From assembly GCA_013115135.1 (NCBI GenBank), contig JABANP010000457.1:1-42438 (forward strand): a stretch of DNA of 42,438 nt, in the 5' to 3' direction. Position 1 is the first letter of the stretch. The number at the start of each line of letters is the position of its first letter. The position numbers and the translations under genes were made by a program. Source of the stretch: Perkinsus olseni (Eukaryota > Perkinsozoa > Perkinsida > Perkinsidae). The notes below the pieces were generated by a model. It searched no databases. It was not told where the DNA came from and saw only the letters and a program-made list of their open reading frames with translations. Shown here piece after piece: positions 32,852-42,438 of the stretch.

Positions 32852-33241
32852 GGGGGCCAGCCATCGAGGCTCTCCGTCCCCTGGGATGGTCCCGCCCCTC
32901 TGTCTGTGGAGCTTGCTTGCTTGCGTCGCTTCCCTTCGCGAGCTAGCGAGATCGTAGACGGAGTTTTATATTCCGAGAAACTTTGTTTCATCGGTGTAAA
33001 TCCTGCGCGATCTCGCCTCGCGTTGGGCTTGCGTGCGAAGCCCACGCGTCACGCAGTGACGCGGGTAGCGCCTGTTCATGTCGCTAGTCCCCTGTGGAAC
33101 TCGCCATGTCGAGCATCGCGGATGCTCGGCGTGGTGGTTTTCGAGCCCAGCCCGACCCGCCCGTCAGCCGGGGGTCAGCCATCGAGGCTCTCCATCCCCA
33201 GGGATGGTCTCTCTGTCTGTGGAGCTTGCTTGCTTGCGTCG
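32852..33241 (+). repeat. Pair of ~75-bp direct repeats flanking 240 bp
   Basis: Copy 1 (32852-32928) and copy 2 (33169-33241) share CAGCCATCGAGGCTCTCC, GGGATGGTC and CTGTCTGTGGAGCTTGCTTG, with a short deletion and three or four substitutions. Between them are two adjacent hairpins: GGGCTT/AAGCCC (33025-33043) and CGCGTCAC/GTGACGCG (33045-33063, perfect, 3-nt loop). Confidence 0.75.
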
Positions 33242-34181
33242 GGAAGAAACGAGACTGGCCTCCGTGGCGAGAGCCTAACTTCGCATTGGGATAAAAGAAG
33301 AAGCTCGGCTCTCTCCTGTGAAAGTTCACCATCCCTTAACCCAGTCTGACTATGGAGTCATTCCGAGGCAGCGCGAGAACCACTTCACTTCCTGTTCTCG
33401 ACTCGGTTAAGGGAAGTGCGAGTCGCAATTACAGAAGAGCATGTACGCATGAGTTGATCGTTGAAGGATGAGAGAAGTCGCGCACTTTCGCCCGGAAAAC
33501 TCCCCGGAGAGAATTTCTCGCTGTCGTCGGCAGACGGACAATGAAAGTCTCGACACCAATCTCGTTCTCTGACAGCTCGAAAAATTCACCACTCTCTGGA
33601 TTACACAACTGTGGGGAAAAAGCTCATCACATAGAGAACCGAATAGAGTCTGTGCGAACCCCAGTGTGTACCAGTTGTCACTGTACCAGTCATCGCTGAC
33701 CCAGGAGTCCTTGGCCAGGAGGAGATCTAGCTATGCTGCTGAGGTCGCAAGCAGCATCCGGGCATTCATTAGCTTAGCCTGGGACATGCAGTGACGCAGC
33801 GTCACTGCCGCTGCGATCGCGTGTCACACGCTCTGTATTACGGTAATACTATTACCTTCGGTCGGCGTCTGCCTGGCACGAGCGGGGTAGATTTGCGTGC
33901 GGTCTGAGCGGGCGCGAGTCGTCGCCACACCACTGGCCCCAACTGGCAATACCGATTGGCATGGCGAACGCGATCGACATACACGTAAATTGAATTCCAT
34001 GTCTCCTGCGCTGCAGCGGGACACATCTCGGAAGCGGCGCAGAGTTTTCCTCGCGGAATAGCGATGGTACCCGCTAGCTAAGTCCTAGCATATCGCTAAC
34101 GCCCACTATGGGCGGGCTCAGCCCGTTCTTGTACCAGAACTCGTCCTTGTTATAGACGTTTTTGCTCAGCATCGCCGCTTG
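33242..34181. other. Intergenic upstream of the 34182 gene
   Basis: No gene recognised. It has short GC palindromes, notably CAGTGACGC-A-GCGTCACTG at 33789-33807, about 375 bp before the next ATG. Confidence 0.4.
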
Positions 34182-34901
34182 ATGTCATCCATCTTGGTCA
34201 GGATCATCGTCCTACCGATTATCCTCGTCAATAGCTCGGCTCCAAGCTCGCTATCATCTGGCACCTTTGTCCCTGCTAACGATGATCTGCCTGACGGTGT
34301 AACGTACCTTGGGCTACACAAATACGAACAGGACGGGGTGAACATTGGCATGCTTCACCTGATCAAGCAGTCCAGATCTTTCCTACATGATGTAGAAAAG
34401 TGGTTCCCCTTCGTACGTAGACTACGTCGCCTAGCTCAACCCCGAGCTGAATGGCGCAGCTTCTTCAAAATACGGACGAGAAACGGCACTCCGGTTCTTG
34501 ACTTACGAGCTTTTCCCCCAAGTGATGATGCGCGGGAAACCAACCTACATAACTTTGGTGAGGCACTGTGCGAGGCTCTCGACCCGGCGAAGGCGAGCAG
34601 AATCACTGGGACAAAGGTGGGCCTGGCAACCACGCCAACTCAACCCGTCCAATTCACTGCTGATAAATTCGACGAGGGGTCATATGAAACAGTGAGGAAA
34701 GTAAGCTCTACGCCTCAACTGAGGGTTCAGTTTGTCGACGCGGTAGAGTTGTCCATCCACTGCACTGAGTATCTGCAACATCGTCAACCCGATTTCCACG
34801 ACCCACGCTATTATGTGTATCGTCAATTCCACTGGAGTATCCTCCTCAAGCGTGATGCGGACCACCCTATACATCGACTTGAGCCGGATGTAGCTCCATG
34901 A
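34182..34901 (+). CDS. Secreted protein, family 2, distant member 3
   Basis: 239 residues from the ATG at 34182. The signal peptide MSSILVRIIVLPIILVNSSAP and the following SGTFVPANDDLPDGVTYL align with the two close members at 27363 and 30048 (DDLPDG is invariant). The body keeps EWRSFF and NFGEALCEALDP, matching K-W-N-[ST]-F and F...[IL]C in the others, but is longer, with an Arg-rich insertion before EWRSFF and a C-terminal QFHWSILLKRD. Single exon as read. Function unknown; export is predicted from the signal peptide. It is an older duplicate than the 27363/30048 pair. Confidence 0.7.
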   Translation: MSSILVRIIVLPIILVNSSAPSSLSSGTFVPANDDLPDGVTYLGLHKYEQDGVNIGMLHLIKQSRSFLHDVEKWFPFVRRLRRLAQPRAEWRSFFKIRTRNGTPVLDLRAFPPSDDARETNLHNFGEALCEALDPAKASRITGTKVGLATTPTQPVQFTADKFDEGSYETVRKVSSTPQLRVQFVDAVELSIHCTEYLQHRQPDFHDPRYYVYRQFHWSILLKRDADHPIHRLEPDVAP

Positions 34902-35069
34902 TGGTGTGAGATGCAGCTTCATGATGTATGAACATGTATCCAAGATGCTGTCAATGAAATCGCCCGCAGTTGAGTTGCAAGAGTGACCAGAACTACAGTC
35001 GTGTACGGCACTGACCGTCAGAGACTGACGTGCGCGGAATTCCGACTTTTAGCATTACCCAACAACTGT

Positions 35070-35185
35070 GAGACTTGCGGGGTGCCCCCTGGGGTTCGAA
35101 CTTGCGGTCTCAGAGCGGACCTCAGCGTATCTCGACTCTAGCGCGCCACATGGCAGCGGGGGCCCTGCATCAGGGCCAGGTGAAC
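35070..35185 (-). repeat. tRNA-like / SINE-like segment with A-box and B-box matches
   Basis: On the minus strand TGGCGCGCTAGAG (about 35137-35150) resembles a Pol III A box, and AAGTTCGAACCCC (about 35091-35104) a B box, about 45 nt apart. GAGGTC and GAGACC between them could pair as a variable arm. The T stem does not pair fully, so a functional tRNA is unlikely. No second copy is present in the window. Confidence 0.35.
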
Positions 35186-35809
35186 ACACAGCCACTCCTT
35201 TCAAATCCCAAGGGAAGTAATCGAGCGTACTGCCTCGGCGTGACTGCCTCGTGTCATGGTACACAACCCTTTTTTTGGCGTATTTGCATATCGCGCTTAT
35301 GTAGCGTATTCGCGATTAACAAAAGTTTGCTGCCCATTGCCGCTATCCCATTTTCGGACCTACCCTCTGACACCCAGGAAGAGCCCGAATACCGACACTT
35401 CAACTTACAGTCTTCAAGAGCCCGCATCTCACGTGCACGCGTGATATGGCTAGCGTCGGTCACGCTCATCGAGCGAACCCAATGGATTCGCAGTTCATGA
35501 GTCGTCACGCTACTTTAATAGAGTACCAAATTGGTACTACCAATTCCGAGATACCATATTTGCCAAAATCCTGGGAAGTAAAGCGGCTTTACAACCGGTA
35601 TGGTATTATCCAGTGCCATTTTATCCTTCTCAATCCGACCATCAGAACCGCCCATAAAGCGGGGTCACGTTTCAACTCGGCTCATATCTCCCATCAATTC
35701 CCCCGATTGTACTGAAGGTTAAAAGGTTTAGTTTATCCGCCGAGAATCCTAGTAGATTCATTCTCCCTTGGGAGTTTCTGAATCAGCAATGCTCATGTTT
35801 GTTGCCTTA

Positions 35810-35881
35810 GTGACATCATGTCACTGACATGACGTGACGTCACCGTTTGCGGCCGGCTGTCCCCGCAGGTTGCGGGGACAG
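35810..35881. promoter_or_regulatory. Cluster of perfect palindromes including TGACGTCA, upstream of the 36149 gene
   Basis: GTGACATCATGTCAC (35810-35824), GTGACGTCAC (35834-35843, containing the CRE/ATF octamer TGACGTCA at 35835-35842) and an 11-bp hairpin CTGTCCCCGCA-GGT-TGCGGGGACAG (35857-35881) follow one another about 270-340 bp before the ATG at 36149. A regulatory role is an inference. Confidence 0.45.
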
Positions 35882-36148
35882 GATAGCTAAGCTAGGCTCA
35901 GCTCATGTTTCAGCTGCGGAGACACTCCATCAGTGCTCGCGGCGAACTCGGGTGCTCTCGTGGTACAGATTTAAAACCATTTTCAAACGTATGGCACTGT
36001 AGCCACTTGAAAAGTATATTCCCACCTAATCGACAAGTTGTGGACGACAACTGAGTAGGTTGCCGCTGCCGCAGCGGCGCTGAGTTACAGCGGCCCAGAC
36101 TATCGTGATTCCACATTCTAGTGATGCCGCAGGCTTCATCCCTTTCAC

Positions 36149-36886
36149 ATGACCATCACCAGATCGTCTTTTGTTTCGGCCCTCCTGCTCCTCACTCTCG
36201 CAAGCGCTCAACAGGCTGGCCTGTACACCTACATTAACGAACAAACTTCCTACATCCGTACACTCATCAAGGAGGACAAGACCATGTACCTCTTCTACAA
36301 CTGTATCGGTATGGAAACAGCTCCACGGCTTGGACCATTCCCGCTACGCCCGGGGTCCGCTCCAGGCGAGAATACCGTCGATTACGAGAGTTCGGGTGGC
36401 GTCGAGAAAGTGCACGTTGCGCTTATGGAGAACTGTCCTGATTTCGGTCTCGTCGATGGCGATCTTCTCACCATTGCTGAGAAGCCCGGTAGTACAAGTG
36501 TGTTCAGTTCTGTGGGAAATAGGATGGTGAAGTTTCTGAGGGAACGCGGAAGCAGGCTCGTCCCCTACTACTACAACTCTTCTGGTATCGAGATCGACTA
36601 CCGATTCAAAAACGGTATCTCAGTGAGCATTGCTGTGGCATGTGGAGCGTCGTCGGTCAGTACATTTCTCTACGTCCAAAAAGGCCCATTCATTGTGATC
36701 GGTGGCAAATACGTGTATTATTATATAGTAGAACAGTCGGAGCCCGAATACAACAATTTCAAGGACAGGATGCAAGAGGTTTGCGGTATAGCTTTGTCGC
36801 CGAATGACTTCAAGTACATGATCTCTACCCCAGCTGGAGCAGACATTCAGTTCAGAGGTCAACCCATATCTCTCACTCCCTTGTAG
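36149..36886 (+). CDS. Secreted protein, single exon, family unknown
   Basis: 245 residues with a clear signal peptide (MTITRSSFVSALLLLTLASA, then QQAGLYTY). Four cysteines are spread along the protein (NCIGME, ENCPDF, ACGASS, EVCGIA), allowing two disulphides. The middle has PGENTVDYESSGGVEKVHV and the C-terminal half has a Tyr-rich strand (YVYYYIVEQ). No transmembrane segment after the signal and no recognised domain. It does not align with the family 1 or 2 proteins by eye. It is followed by a run of hairpins. A lineage-specific exported protein is the simplest reading. Confidence 0.7.
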   Translation: MTITRSSFVSALLLLTLASAQQAGLYTYINEQTSYIRTLIKEDKTMYLFYNCIGMETAPRLGPFPLRPGSAPGENTVDYESSGGVEKVHVALMENCPDFGLVDGDLLTIAEKPGSTSVFSSVGNRMVKFLRERGSRLVPYYYNSSGIEIDYRFKNGISVSIAVACGASSVSTFLYVQKGPFIVIGGKYVYYYIVEQSEPEYNNFKDRMQEVCGIALSPNDFKYMISTPAGADIQFRGQPISLTPL

Positions 36887-36898
36887 TGCCTAGAATGT

Positions 36899-37605
36899 AG
36901 ACCAAATGGTCTGACCATTGTAGGACAAGTCTTTCTTGACTTCAGAATGTTGTACATTCGGACGAATTGTCCTCTCGCGTCGTTACGAACCATCATAGAT
37001 CATGCTGTAATAGCATACTCATCGATAGCATTGCTCTCACAGCAATCCAACTATCGCTTCATCTTCTGCCACTACACCTTTTTCCGATCAAATAGAATCT
37101 TTCTTCAGTTAATTTGAACCATTCTGATAGCACTTCAGCAAGTGTCACAAAAATTGAAGAACTGTCAGACAGAATTCGTCCGGCCACCGGAATCAAATTT
37201 GAGGGCGAAATTCGCTCAGCGAATTTGATTCAACACACGCCATCGTATCTTGAATGCCGCATTGTGAGCTACTCTCAGCTGCTGGGTTCGCACTAACTGC
37301 AAGTACTGTGCGTAGAAGCGCTGAACATGAGCGAAGCATCGACAGCACAACAGAGAATGCAATGCTCATACTTCGCAGAGCCTGTTGGCCGCTTCCTGTG
37401 AACCCTTTCGGTTAATTCATCCCACAGTCTTCCAGATCAACTACTGGAAACACAGATTCAGACTTGTATCAACAACAATATCTATATCCACTTTGATACA
37501 GGGTACGCACTCTCTGCATCAATATGTTTATATCAACGTGGGTGGTTGATGGTAACCATTAGAGTAATACGTAATACGTACTCTCACTTAATGAAGAATC
37601 ATTAA
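36899..37605 (+). repeat. Hairpin-dense region after the 36149 gene
   Basis: Perfect stems follow one another: AGACCA/TGGTCT (36899-36912), AAGTC/GACTT (36927-36942), GAATGT/ACATTC (36945-36959), these last two inside an outer AGGACAA/TTGTCCT (36922-36973); then ATGCT/AGCAT (37002-37016), CGATAG/CTATCG (37023-37056) enclosing ATTGCT/AGCAAT (37030-37046), CTGTC/GACAG (37162-37172), AATCAAATT/AATTTGATT (37191-37230), AGAGTA/TACTCT (37561-37584) and TTAATGA/TCATTAA (37588-37605). The first of them would lie in the 3' UTR. Confidence 0.7.
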
Positions 37606-38131
37606 ACTCACGACTAGCGTACTAGCGTAAGAATACTTGAGCCACCCACAGAGACAGGCATGTCTTAAAGACAACGGGATGGGGAGAACGGACAATCTGG
37701 GCAATTGTCAGGACTTGGTCTCGCCCACTGCTACGTGCATGGACTGTTCAAGAATCCCGAGGCGATACTCAGTTTTAGTTAGCCTGTTAGCTGCAGGATC
37801 CAGAGCTCGTGCTGCCAGTTCCCGCTCGCCGATATTCTTGGAAGACACTGCCCGTAAGATGTCCACGAATCATTCTGTGAAGGCCTTCTTAAAACTACCT
37901 CTTCAGCTGGTCGAACGCCATGCCTACGCGTCCGAGACCGACATAGTGTAAACATGCCAAACATAACATACGAACATTTTCCTGCCGTAGAATGTCATGA
38001 ACTGGACATCGGCTTCTCGAGTATTTGGCAAATTTCGCCACGATGAGGCAACGTGCGCAGCTTCGCACGCGCCCTTCACTGCGAAAGCAACACCTAAAGC
38101 TTATACGACCAATTTTGCGGAGCATGTACTT

Positions 38132-39945
38132 TCACTCGATAGGTGGTTCATCCAAAGCATTGCTCGATACACTGGCCTTGCTCTTCGCCAACAGCACCTT
38201 CAGTGCTGAAATCTCTCGACCGTAGTGCTTAGAGTTGCTAACCAGCTGGGCTTCCAAACTCTGAGGAATGAGTTCAAAGACATGGTCGAGCGCCAACCTA
38301 CTTTTATCCGAGCCTCCATAATTTGGTTTTCCTGCGCGTATTCATCCCGAACTCTCTCCAGTCGGTCAATCTCAGCCCGCAATCTTCCCTCTTCATGCGT
38401 CTTCCCCTCCCTAGCGGCCTGATCACCGTACCACAGTGGGATGCCGAGGACACACGCGAAGTATATCACGCCTGCGACGTCATGGCTGAGATCGTGACCA
38501 CCTGTTGCCCGTGTAGCTCGGCAAGCTTCTCCTCCCGTGTGATTGCTCGCAGTAACTCCCTTATCTCGGAGTCTTTGGCCTCGATTATTTTACGATTATT
38601 CATATTCTCTCGATTAGCCTCTTCGACCCTTGTTCGACTCCTGCGAGGAGAACAGGGAGAGATCGGCCCCTTAATTCGCCGATGGCATTTCGACGTGTCG
38701 AGTCGACACCGTCGACCCACTTCAGCTTCAGTTCTTTTATTTCGGTTTTGAGAATATCGTTTGCAGCTCTGAGGCGCGTAAGTTCGCTCAGCATCCCAGA
38801 CGATTTGCTCGCCTTCTTCAGAGATTCTTCGAGAACCTACATTCTCCCCTCGACCAGAACTCTCATCAGCACAGGAATTTCCAGAGTCCAGAAGAGCCGA
38901 GCTCCACGCCGGGATCAGCGATCCTGAACCTTCCAAATCGGAAGCTCCAATGAAATACGGTTTCCAATTTGGCGATGATCTTCTCCTGCGATTTGATCGT
39001 GGCTTCATACTTCGGCAACTTCGCACATTTCTCTTGCAGCTCGTGGTGATACTCCATTCGTCCAACCTGCAGGGCGTCGTCAGAGTGCCCCCTAACAACT
39101 TCCCCCTACATGCATTCGCTCCAATTCATCGAGACGTTGACGGTCCCTCTGAGCTCTCTCTATCTCAGCCGAAGCAGCTTGCAACCGCCTTCGTAGTTCG
39201 TCAACTGTAGCCCGCTCATTTCTGTATCTGAGTCTCTCGGCCTCAGCGACCAACTTAGTGCCTCACGGCCATTCCGAAGGTATATCGCAATTCACATTCT
39301 CACCGACCCACGGCCCGAGTCGCTGAATCGAATGTCCGACTCACTTGCTCAGCGTCTCCTGCAGTCGAGCGACAATCTGCTGGCTAGAGAGACTCCTCAA
39401 GGCCGCCTCTAGAACAGGGTCAGCAGCTGCATCTGCCCGGCCGAATGAAAGACGATACTCTCACAACCCGGAACTCACTGGACTCAGCCCGCTTTGCTGC
39501 ATCGTCCCACATTTCCCTCTCTTCTTCCATTCTCTCCCGCAATTCTTCATTCTCTCGCTTAACCTCCTCGAGCTGTCTGGTCAAGCTCTCGACATCCGCC
39601 GAAGCCTTCTCTAGGGACTCGGCCTGAGCAAAGTCATTGAGCAACTCAGAACCTGCTTGTCGCTCCAGGTGAAACACGAACCCGTCTCGTGTATTCCCTT
39701 GCCAAGTGCGCGTTGACCTCTTCACGATCCCTTGCAATAGCGAGGACGGCTTCGACCGTACCATCCGTAGGGTTCACCGAGGTCTTCGCCGCTTCCTTGC
39801 GAGCTATGAAAAGTAGGCTCGAGGGACGATGCAGACTCACCAGCTCACCCTCGCCCAGTTTTTTGCGCTCGTCGTTCGATGACCGCCACAGCCGAGCATC
39901 CAGCTCTAGCGTAGCGGTTGAGTGAGGGGACACAAGCGGTCGCAT
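38132..39945 (-). CDS. Coiled-coil protein, multi-exon, unrecognised
   Basis: Minus-strand exons joined by short GT-AG introns encode almost continuous heptad coiled coil. From the proposed ATG (39943-39945, MRPLVSPHST): WRSSNDERKKLGEGEL, an intron, EAVLAIARDREEVNAHLAREY, LTRQLEEVKRENEELRERM (about 39540), RYRNERATVDELRRRLQAAS (about 39200), HHELQEKCAKLPKYEA (about 39030), RLRAANDILKTEIKELK (about 38760), NRKIIEAKDSEIRELLRAI (about 38570), RLRAEIDRLERVRDEYAQEN (about 38370), and a last exon with SNSKHYGREISALKVLLAK ending at the stop 38132-38134. A centrosomal, basal-body or axonemal structural role is plausible from composition only; no specific family was recognised. The start is uncertain and an upstream exon may exist. 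Confidence 0.6.
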
Positions 39946-40179
39946 ATCAACGTGCTGACACGCAGCGAGTAGCAGCGAAGGTGGTATCCTCAGGTTGCCT
40001 ACGTATGACCGAGCCCCGAGACTCGAGGCGCCATTGTCGTCCAGAAGAGGTCGCAAATCCAAATTGCCAACAGCAACTGGCTTCAACCTTGGTGCAGCCG
40101 AAATAGGGTCAGGCACGAGTAGCTGATGAGCGAGGTGACTGACTCTGATGGGACGGGCTGACCAGCAGAGCAAACGACG

Positions 40180-40324
40180 CACGGTGGCGCCAAAAATTAA
40201 AGTGCCCTAAGATAAAAACGCCATACGTAAGAACATCTCCTGAGTTCGTTAAAAAAAGTTTCAGATCGATATTCGAAGTCAGTTGCTCAAACAAAATTGC
40301 TCTTACAATTTTTGGCGCACCGTG
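40180..40324. mobile_element. Short MITE with ~20-bp terminal inverted repeats
   Basis: The left end GCACGGTGGCGCCAAAAATT and the right end AATTTTTGGCGCACCGTGC are reverse complements except for one extra G. Both are flanked by GAC (40177-40179 and 40325-40327), a possible 3-bp target duplication as made by PIF/Harbinger or CACTA transposases. The 145-bp element is AT-rich inside and encodes nothing. It lies about 235 bp before the coiled-coil gene's proposed ATG. Confidence 0.7.
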
Positions 40325-41902
40325 CGACGTTACATGCAGCTTTAGAACGTGTCTGCTAGGCGGCACCATCATCCTCATCACGGACCTAAGTGCGAGAGGT
40401 GAGTCCAAGTCAGTGCGGCTGACAGAATGAAAACTTTCATTTTTCTGGGCAAACATGAAACATTCTCCTGATAGAAAATTTCCCAAGATTTATCCCGTCC
40501 GTCATCCACACCGGGCCGAGTGCAAACGTATGTCCTCTCACCTCCTCCAGTTCGGAGCCACCGAGGTCCCAGCAGAGCCCGGAGTGATGCAGACTAGCGG
40601 CTCACTCGTGCCGCTCCTCCGTGCATCAGTGAACTTTTCCTTCAAAAAGCTGGCAAGGACAGGCGGGATATTTCCATCCCGAGGGCTGACGACTTACAGT
40701 GTGAGGGTCTGAGCTTGGTCATAGTAGAAATTGTGGAATACTGGCTCGGGTGTGCTCTCCTCTCCGCTGGGATGCACTGCAAGGACACCAGCTGCTACTG
40801 CGTCGGGAAGGCTTCTCGAATGAAGAATGCGATGAATCTGTGAGAATCAGTACGAGGAGCGCGCCAGATGCAGATGAAAGAATCAAAGATATTTCAAGTT
40901 TCCCGTTAATGCTGGTCATTTCTTCAATAGAGTAAAGACAAGCCAAGGCACTTCCACTCTGATGCAGAGTCCCTGCGTCCCTATAACGCGTCAGGAGAAG
41001 AGAGGACACAAGCAGGCATTGTTCCCGAAAAGACTTCGGTATTACGAAGAGTCTTTCGACGCTGAGCACCGTCCTAAGCATACGCCATGCAGCGCTTCTC
41101 AACTATAATTGGCAACAATGTTTTGTCAACTGGGAAAAGAACGCCGCGTACACGCACCTTCAACTCCAACAGGAGAAGCCGTTGATTATGCCCTCTTGAA
41201 CTCTCCAACGAGGGCTCGTGCGCGGCTGTGAGGGCGAGGGTGGCCTGGTTAGGATGCGCTCTTGATCCACATGATAGCTCTGCCGACTCCCACCTGTGAG
41301 CCCTCGCCTTGATCGCTGTTCCTCGACCGAGCAAGGACGTGCGCCTGGGGGACGCTGAGCAGACTTTTGAACCGGACTTATCTTACCGGCGAGAAAGGAT
41401 CCAGGGCTATCGGCTTGAAGGTTAGACTAAGGAGCTCCCTCGAATACTCTTTCGTCTGGGCCTGAGAGACTTCCTACAGGCACCACCTTCCTCAAGTAGG
41501 ATACCATTAGAGACATCTGCACGATGAGCTCTTCGGCTTGCCTACCCTGGGGGATGGGCAGCACCTACGACCATAGACCATCGTAACCATCTCCAAATCC
41601 TCAACTCACAAGCTCCTCATTAATATCGCAGCTGCCATCCCAATTATCAATGGCGCATCTTAAGGTTGAGCATGAGTACACCACGGCACCATCGCTTGAT
41701 CTCAGAAGCTTCGCTAATACCACACCATTTGCAACAGCCGATGGGGAGCCTAACAAGTTGGATATACTTTATCTGCATTATTGCCAATAATTTATTGGCC
41801 TACTCGACGCCAAGCCTCGTGCTCTGTGGAAGATAAGGCGGACTCTTCCCTCCTTCAAGACATCAACGTTGGCGTCGACTGAGGGGAGCTCTTAATGATC
41901 TG
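40325..41902. other. Undetermined; short frames on both strands
   Basis: No gene could be established. A plus-strand segment near 40725-40840 reads GMHCKDTSCYC, with cysteine spacing loosely like a TSO1/tesmin CXC repeat, but one cysteine position is Lys. Minus-strand frames of 86 and 127 codons (41074-41334 and 40719-41102) have no domain. Confidence 0.35.
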
Positions 41903-42438
41903 CTACCATGAAGGGAACCCACCATCGTCAGGCTTGAGGGAGAGTTGGAGCTGCTGCTCCTGCTCCTTCTCCGCCTGCTTAGCGGCGGCATTGCGAAGCT
42001 CTTCCTGAGCTACATACGATAAACCCCACGATTCCTCGAGCGCGTCGCGGCACGATTGATCGTTTTGTGTGAGGATGTACCCGGCGCAGCAGGGGAGTTA
42101 CGAGTGTAGTACGCTTACTCGAGGCAACAGCATGCTTTCAGATAAGATCGGGCCAGGTTCACGCTAGCTCTTCTTCATCAGGTCCTCTTCTCATATCTTA
42201 TTTATATTCTACCTGCTCTGTCTCACTCACTGTGAACCCGGCCTAGTTCTCTCAGCGAGTGTAGTTACATGAAAATAGCCACGGCTGTTCATAAGAAGAG
42301 CATGGTTTTATCCCTTAGACTGCCAGTACTACTGGCAAGCCCGATGGCCACTGTCACCTTCAAGGACTCCAAAGACTTTCCTATCTCGCCGCGCTCCTTC
42401 ACGCTTTCGGCTTGATTGCTCATCAAGGCCGCCTTCGC
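41903..42438 (-). CDS. 3' end of a minus-strand gene leaving the window (partial)
   Basis: The last exon reads NDQSCRDALEESWGLSY, then a Gln/Glu/Lys-rich helix (AKQAEKEQEQQLQLSL) and ends at a TAG at 41903-41905. At the right edge another open stretch (about 42358-42438) contains NQAESVKERGEIGKSLESLK followed by a GTGACA donor, with an intron or introns in between. The gene continues beyond 42438, so its N-terminus and identity are unknown. The composition suggests a helical, possibly coiled-coil C-terminus. Confidence 0.45.

Noticed and set aside
32906..33349. 147-codon plus-strand frame
   Set aside because: It runs through both direct repeats and the GC hairpins; there is no domain or signal, so it is probably an open frame caused by GC-rich repeat sequence.
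35075..35500. 141-codon plus-strand frame
   Set aside because: It begins inside the tRNA-like segment and has no recognisable domain.
1..42438. CRISPR arrays, bacterial operons, phage or plasmid modules
   Set aside because: No regularly spaced identical repeats and no prokaryotic gene organisation; short spliceosomal introns and the spliced leader indicate a eukaryotic nuclear genome.

Overview
The window looks like nuclear DNA of a perkinsozoan or dinoflagellate-lineage alveolate, most likely Perkinsus or a close relative. Two things point there. A 22-nt sequence at 6683-6704 matches the dinoflagellate/Perkinsus trans-splicing leader. Conserved genes are cut by many very short GT-AG introns (often 25-60 nt), so most coding regions appear only as broken frames. 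No bacterial gene organisation is present.

Layout. (1) 397-5056, minus strand: a decayed tyrosine-recombinase retrotransposon (DIRS/Ngaro-like) with a CCCH-finger gag ORF, a reverse transcriptase-RNase H ORF with frameshifts, and a broken tyrosine recombinase. (2) About 5918-13304, minus strand: a long intron-rich gene with an N-terminal WD40 region and a C-terminal coiled coil, matching the ciliary protein CFAP57; the spliced-leader relict sits on the opposite strand in one of its longer introns. (3) 14.3-18.8 kb, plus strand: three tandem paralogues of a small secreted protein, with copies of a roughly 105-bp dispersed repeat around them and one copy in a CFAP57 intron. (4) 19.2-27.3 kb: gene-poor, with one small acidic-tailed gene, a long foldback element at 20824-21689, a small tandem repeat and many short decayed repeats. 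(5) 27.3-37 kb, plus strand: a second secreted family (27363, 30048 and a distant member at 34182), a multi-exon endonuclease/exonuclease/phosphatase gene of the neutral-sphingomyelinase type at 30877, and a single-exon secreted protein at 36149. (6) 38.1-39.9 kb, minus strand: a multi-exon coiled-coil gene, followed by a 145-bp MITE and the 3' end of a further minus-strand gene leaving the window at the right edge.

Conserved housekeeping and ciliary genes are thus mixed with lineage-specific secreted gene families and much mobile or foldback DNA, as expected of a rapidly evolving accessory region in a protist parasite lineage. The most unusual items are the spliced-leader relict, the foldback element and its diverged solo arm, the mosaic pair of secreted genes (96-97% identical first third, then unrelated), a perfect 45-nt palindrome, and a run of perfect hairpins after the 36149 gene. 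Exon boundaries were read by eye from frame and splice-site consistency and are approximate unless stated.
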